A stretch of 64,000 bases of DNA from Kryptolebias marmoratus. Lineage: Eukaryota > Chordata > Actinopteri > Cyprinodontiformes > Rivulidae. The notes under the pieces are model-generated. The model did not search any database and was not told the DNA's origin. It was given only the letters and a program-made list of their open reading frames with translations. This document shows, in pieces, positions 62,401 to 64,000 of this stretch. Position 1 is the stretch's first letter. Each line of letters starts with the position of its first letter. Location: NCBI RefSeq assembly GCF_001649575.2, contig NC_051443.1, positions 6,129,569 to 6,193,568 on the forward strand, given 5' to 3'. The translations under genes and the position numbers were made by a program.

Positions 62401-62632
62401 GCTCAGACATTTTCCAAAGCTTCAGATGAAAGCAGTTTAAACCCAAATGTAAATATTAATAGAGTACGTACGCACTGACCCTTCTCACAGGACGTTCGCT
62501 CCAATGTGGGATGTGTTCAAGAGCTCGACAGAGAAGCTGGCTGGGTGTCACTTAGAGCTCGTGAGGAAACTGCAGGAGCTTATAAAAGAAGTACAGAAGT
62601 ATGTGGAAGAGCAGGCCAAAGCACACAAGAAG
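44459..62632 (+). CDS. FCHO2: FCHO2, F-BAR endocytic adaptor, 5' part (exons 1-4; runs off window)
   Basis: FCHO proteins bend membrane through an N-terminal F-BAR dimer, bind PI(4,5)P2, and recruit Eps15/intersectin and AP-2 to start clathrin-coated pits. Joining 44459-44491, 57537-57628, 62322-62396 and 62491-62632 gives 342 nt, 114 codons, at GT-AG sites with matching phases. The translation holds [37 protein letters not shown] and [16 protein letters not shown], the first half of the F-BAR coiled-coil domain. The rest of the F-BAR, linker and mu-homology domain lie beyond 64000. Intron 1 is about 13 kb and repeat-filled. FCHO2 is preferred over FCHO1 because TNPO1 is its upstream neighbour in vertebrates. 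Confidence 0.92.
45005..45187 (+). mobile_element. 183-bp foldback retroposon with 13-bp target duplication
   Basis: Flanked by TATAATGACTGTA at 44992-45004 and 45188-45200. The body is a hairpin with 66-bp perfectly paired arms (45004-45069, 45085-45150; loop of 15, itself partly paired) that includes GCTGAAGACGTTTCGCTT, followed by a tail TGGATGACTGAGAATCTACA-CCAGCA. Long target duplication and a shared 3' end in truncated relatives point to copy-and-paste by a LINE. Confidence 0.8.
45735..46450 (+). repeat. ~295-bp-unit interspersed repeat, copy 6 (two units)
   Basis: Starts TTAGCAAAATATCTCATGAG at about 45750 and TTAGCAAAATATCTCATGAA at about 46046, 296 bp apart. Ends with the hairpin-like TGCATTCCTTTAAGAAATGC and CTAGGCCTTTTA. 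Confidence 0.88.
46451..47109. other. FCHO2 intron 1 segment
   Basis: A (CA)-rich stretch at about 46872-46886. Nothing else recognised. Confidence 0.6.
47110..47590 (+). repeat. ~295-bp-unit interspersed repeat, copy 7
   Basis: AAAATATCTCATGAACTACT near 47128, CACGATGGCTGCCACAGC near 47328, GATGTGGTAGTAGCTGAGAG near 47411, and TGCATTTTTTTATC end. Confidence 0.8.
48130..48590. repeat. Degenerate minisatellite (TAAAAGCTAAAATTAGCAAA unit)
   Basis: About 12 diverged units of AGCTAAAATTAGCAAAACCA type. This is the reverse complement of the array in TNPO1 intron 12 (26560-27000). Confidence 0.8.
48600..50214. other. FCHO2 intron 1 segment
   Basis: A poly-A run near 48677 and a (GT)n run near 48945-48977. 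No gene or transposon end recognised. Confidence 0.55.
48945..48977. repeat. (GT)n microsatellite
   Basis: Dinucleotide run interrupted by ATG. Confidence 0.85.
50225..50310 (+). repeat. ~295-bp-unit interspersed repeat, fragment
   Basis: TGTCTGTCTACTAGCAAAAT and ATGAACCACTGGACAGATTT match the unit start only. Confidence 0.65.
50920..51140 (+). mobile_element. LINE/SINE-type 3' end with (ACAA)n tail
   Basis: CATTTCCTGAAAATTTCATC, then ACAGACAAACAAACAAACAA and CTCACTGGCGAAGGTAAT. This arrangement is frequent in fish RTE-type or SINE 3' ends; family not certain. Confidence 0.45.
51498..51841. mobile_element. MITE with CCGxATTATA-type terminal inverted repeats
   Basis: Left end ATATTTTCCGCATTATAGGG and reverse complement of the right end TATATTCCGGACTATAAGGT match. 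Subterminal repeats of TATAAGGCGC occur three times inside (about 51561, 51756 and inverted). No ORF. Confidence 0.75.
52353..53552. mobile_element. Family T TIR element, copy 3, right end lost
   Basis: Left end CTCTGGTCTGTGACTATTGG at 52355, then AGACTAGTTGGTGAAC. Internal blocks ACAGAAAACATCTGGGGCTA (52909) and GTGAGACTGCAG (53536) match copy 1. A SINE-like repeat is nested at 52491-52788. Confidence 0.7.
52491..52788 (+). mobile_element. tRNA-derived SINE-like retroposon with 13-bp TSD
   Basis: AAATTCTCAGTCA flanks it exactly at 52478-52490 and 52789-52801. The head resembles a tRNA (TAGTGGTTAGAGCTGTCGCC as box A region, GGTTGCAGGATCACATCC as box B region). The body TTTCCTCCCACAGACCAAAA and end GACAATGGATGGACG match a repeat widespread in fish genomes. 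Confidence 0.88.
53553..54570. other. FCHO2 intron 1 segment with a 159-codon open frame
   Basis: The plus frame 53683-54162 is open for 159 codons (Cys-rich, no motif I recognise, no splice or promoter context). It is likely a chance ORF. Nothing else seen. Confidence 0.4.
54575..55290 (+). repeat. ~295-bp-unit interspersed repeat, copy 8 (three partial units)
   Basis: Unit starts near 54603, 54816 and 55076 (TTAGCAAAATATCT or TAAGCAAAGTAACT), each followed by a TGGAGTCRACC block; intervals are shorter than usual, so units carry deletions. Confidence 0.75.
56036..56532 (-). mobile_element. SINE-like repeat, inverted, split by a MITE
   Basis: Read on the minus strand it has the same parts as 52491-52788 (GGCCTTTCTGGGTGGAGTTT, CACAGACTAAAAATGCGC, ACTGCAGGAGATAGGCACCA, and a GGATGGATGAT end). 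A 204-bp MITE interrupts it. No TSD was found. Confidence 0.8.
56150..56353. mobile_element. 204-bp MITE with 18-bp TIRs, nested in the SINE-like repeat
   Basis: Ends TGCCCCTTTTCCACCGGC (56150-56167) and, inverted, TGCCCCTTTTCCACTGGC (56336-56353) differ at one base. ATA flanks both sides (56147-56149, 56354-56356). Confidence 0.88.
56585..56854 (-). pseudogene. LINE ORF2 C-terminal remnant
   Basis: The minus frame encodes [40 protein letters not shown] and [10 protein letters not shown], a decayed form of the C-terminal tail (ERRTL, HPLHETL, QRSTFSHRL) seen in many fish LINEs. Only about 90 codons remain. Confidence 0.65.
57352..57450 (+). CDS. Possible alternative first exon of FCHO2 (hypothesis)
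   Basis: An open stretch begins ATGGCC in good Kozak context (GACATGG) and encodes [20 protein letters not shown] then [12 protein letters not shown], ending at ATG|GTAACG. That donor would leave an 86-bp intron and join in phase 0 to exon 2 of FCHO2 at 57537. The helical, Met/Gln-rich peptide is unlike the surrounding junk. A processed fragment of another gene or chance is also possible; I do not recognise the protein. Confidence 0.25.
57537..57628 (+). CDS. FCHO2: FCHO2 coding exon 2 (residues 12-42)
   Basis: [20 protein letters not shown] to TDFIAGR, between TCTCAG and GTGAGA. Confidence 0.96.
58260..58860 (+). pseudogene. Degenerate Tc1-like transposase
   Basis: Plus-strand translation in shifting frames gives stretches like [32 protein letters not shown] sequence, and [20 protein letters not shown], in the order of a Tc1 transposase (DNA-binding, linker, first catalytic D region). 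It is heavily disrupted by stops and frameshifts. Confidence 0.7.
58865..58965 (+). repeat. ~295-bp-unit interspersed repeat, fragment inside Tc1 remnant
   Basis: ATTGGATGAACCTCTACAAC, TTTCAAGATGGCTGCCACAA and GGTGCGGTAGTAGTTA match internal blocks of the family. Confidence 0.65.
58969..59215. mobile_element. DNA transposon 3' remnant
   Basis: CAGAAGAGTGGGCCAAAACT, GTGAGAGACTGATAAAGTCC and a TTAATAAATAATGACA stretch resemble the end of a common fish Tc1-like element. No inverted repeat partner is sure. Confidence 0.45.
59815..60665 (+). repeat. ~295-bp-unit interspersed repeat, copy 9 (multiple units)
   Basis: Unit starts near 59972 and 60277; AATTCAAGATGGCTGCCACA at about 60075; GGTGTGGTAGTAGCTGAGA at about 60479. 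Ends with the hairpin CATTTCTTCAAGGAATG at 60642 then TTAGGCTTTTA. Confidence 0.85.
60666..62321. other. FCHO2 intron 2, distal part
   Basis: AT-rich; only short chance frames; no mobile element ends recognised. Confidence 0.55.
62322..62396 (+). CDS. FCHO2: FCHO2 coding exon 3 (residues 42-67)
   Basis: [20 protein letters not shown] to SQL, between CTTCAG and GTGAGC. Confidence 0.96.
62491..62632 (+). CDS. FCHO2: FCHO2 coding exon 4 (residues 67-114)
   Basis: [20 protein letters not shown] to EEQAKAHKK, coiled-coil F-BAR helix, between TCACAG and GTAAGA. Confidence 0.96.
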
Positions 62633-62654
62633 GTAAGAAGCTTGGCAAATGATT

Positions 62655-62696
62655 GTGTGTGTGTGTGTGTGTGTGTGTGGGGGGGNGGGGGGGGGT
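62655..62696. repeat. (GT)n followed by G-run with one N
   Basis: A dinucleotide run passes into GGGGGNGGGGGGGGG. The N at 62686 marks sequencing difficulty. Confidence 0.9.
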
Positions 62697-63344
62697 ATGG
62701 GCTGTTTAAAAGCACAGCTAATAATACCGTAAACAGGAAAAACTTATTAGAGCAGACTTTCATTTCAAGTTATTAATAATAGTGTTAATATTTGCACGTA
62801 CAAATCAAGTACTTAAAGTACACTCATGAACCTCCAGACTCACCTTTTCCCTCAAATGTACTTTTACAAGATTTACAATAACTGTAGTCATTATTTCCTT
62901 AAAAAACAAAAAGAACTCTGCAGTATCACAACATGTATCCCAAAACACTACACTATAAACTACAGAAATTTGTTGTTGTTTATTTTAACCGTTTTTCTTT
63001 TGGCTGCATAAGTAGTTAAAGTTTGTGGCCACCTCTGTATACTATTTTCCTCCTGAAATGTTGGCTCACGTCGAGAGCAGCACATTCAACAAGTATTAAC
63101 AACAGATTGCACATTTTTGGCAGGCACTAATCATGTTTTTGTGCATTCGTCTAAACCCCAAGACCCTTGCAGAGGGAGATGTGCGCCTCAAACTACGCTG
63201 CCAGTCAAACAGGATCCTATTATGCTGATGCCGTTTGCCCACATTTGAATGTTTTATGCAGAGATTTAGGGGGAAAACTATCCATATTTATATAAATGAC
63301 TTCGCTCTGCAGAACGTACTTGATTTTCAAAGATGGTTGCTGTG

Positions 63345-63690
63345 AAAGCCCCATCTTATTGGGCTCCAGTATTCATGAGGGAGTCTCCAGAATGACTTGC
63401 GACTTTTGCAAAGTTCTCAATTTCCTCGTGTGAGGAGAGTCGCAGCCCCGTTGCTTGAGTTTTGAACATGTTGAAAAAACTTGTGCTTGTAGGCATCTCC
63501 AACTCATCTCAAGAACACTAGAGTTGTATTCTGACACCTGCAGGGAGCTCTACTCTGACAGAAAACATAAAAGGCTAATGTCCAAGTCCAAAACCACTCT
63601 GATAATAGGCAATAATTACTGAAAAACTGCCTATCTTCATTCTGAAGTGTACTCCAGCAGATTAAATCATAAATGTGGGCTTCAGCTGCC
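63345..63690. mobile_element. Family T TIR element, fragment (copy 4)
   Basis: AGGGAGTCTCCAGAATGACT (63378), AATTTCCTCGTGTGAGGAG, TTGAGTTTTGAACATGTTGA and GACAGAAAACATAAAAGGCT match the inner left half of copies 1-3. The terminal repeat is decayed. Confidence 0.6.
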
Positions 63691-63696
63691 AAAATA

Positions 63697-63900
63697 CAGT
63701 AGAACCTCTAATTACTAATTTAACTTGTTCCAACAGGTGATTTGCATGATGACATTTTGTATTTTGAACAAGATTTTCTCATAAAAAATAATGCAAATTG
63801 TTTCAATTCATGGAGTCACAAATAACAGAGTTAATGTTTACAGTCATTAATTTATGAAAAGTCAGAAGGGATGTTTTCTCTCTTTCTCTTCTACAAAGTC
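63697..63900. mobile_element. pogo/Tigger-like terminal region
   Basis: Begins CAGTAGAACCTCTAATTACT, close to the CAGTAGAACCTC terminus of Tigger-type elements. The other end was not found in the window. Confidence 0.4.
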
Positions 63901-64000
63901 CAGATGCAGGACACTTGCTTCAAAATGTCATGAAAATGAGCCATAATGATGTCATTGTACAGGTTTGAATTGCTGATTAAGAATGGGGTTTTACAAGCCG

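Overview
The window is nuclear DNA from a teleost fish, probably a percomorph; the species cannot be fixed from sequence alone. It is intron-rich and AT-rich, dense in fish-type transposable elements (L2, Nimb/I-type LINE, Tc1, hAT- and PIF-like MITEs, tRNA-SINE-like repeats), and carries two conserved vertebrate genes in the same order and orientation as I recall for human chromosome 5: TNPO1 (transportin-1) then FCHO2 (F-BAR endocytic adaptor). There are no bacterial-type operons, CRISPR arrays or rRNA genes.

Layout. 1-7300: a nest of mobile elements. A 158-bp AAT/ATT palindrome is followed by an L2 LINE split in two (about 400-1449 and 5296-5936) by an insertion that itself holds a Tc1 transposon (1515-2985) and a 5'-truncated LINE with RNase H (3432-5141, 11-bp target duplication). 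Then come a retroelement tail, a candidate solo LTR and a LINE reverse-transcriptase remnant on the minus strand. 8250-38320: TNPO1 on the plus strand, 23 coding exons that join without any frame conflict into 890 codons plus stop, with a 3' UTR of about 3 kb ending at an AATAAA at 38297. 38320-64000: intergenic DNA, the FCHO2 CpG-rich promoter and exon 1, a 13-kb first intron full of repeats, and exons 2-4; FCHO2 runs off the right end after codon 114.

The clearest structural point is that 37314-41247 is repeated almost identically at 41249-45180, separated by a single N. It carries the end of TNPO1 and the FCHO2 promoter and first exon. The pattern (copy A stops at the N, differences only at the start of copy B) looks like unmerged contig ends, not biology. 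Two long N runs (2039-2771, 20339-21063) both fall inside transposon coding regions.

TNPO1 imports PY-NLS cargo into the nucleus; FCHO2 starts clathrin-coated pits. Nothing suggests they act together; the linkage is conserved synteny. No new multi-gene system was found. The best candidates for something undescribed are a 183-bp retroposon with a perfect 66-bp foldback, a TIR element family seen in two TNPO1 introns and FCHO2, a repeat family built of ~295-bp units ending in a small hairpin, and a possible alternative first exon of FCHO2 at 57352-57450.
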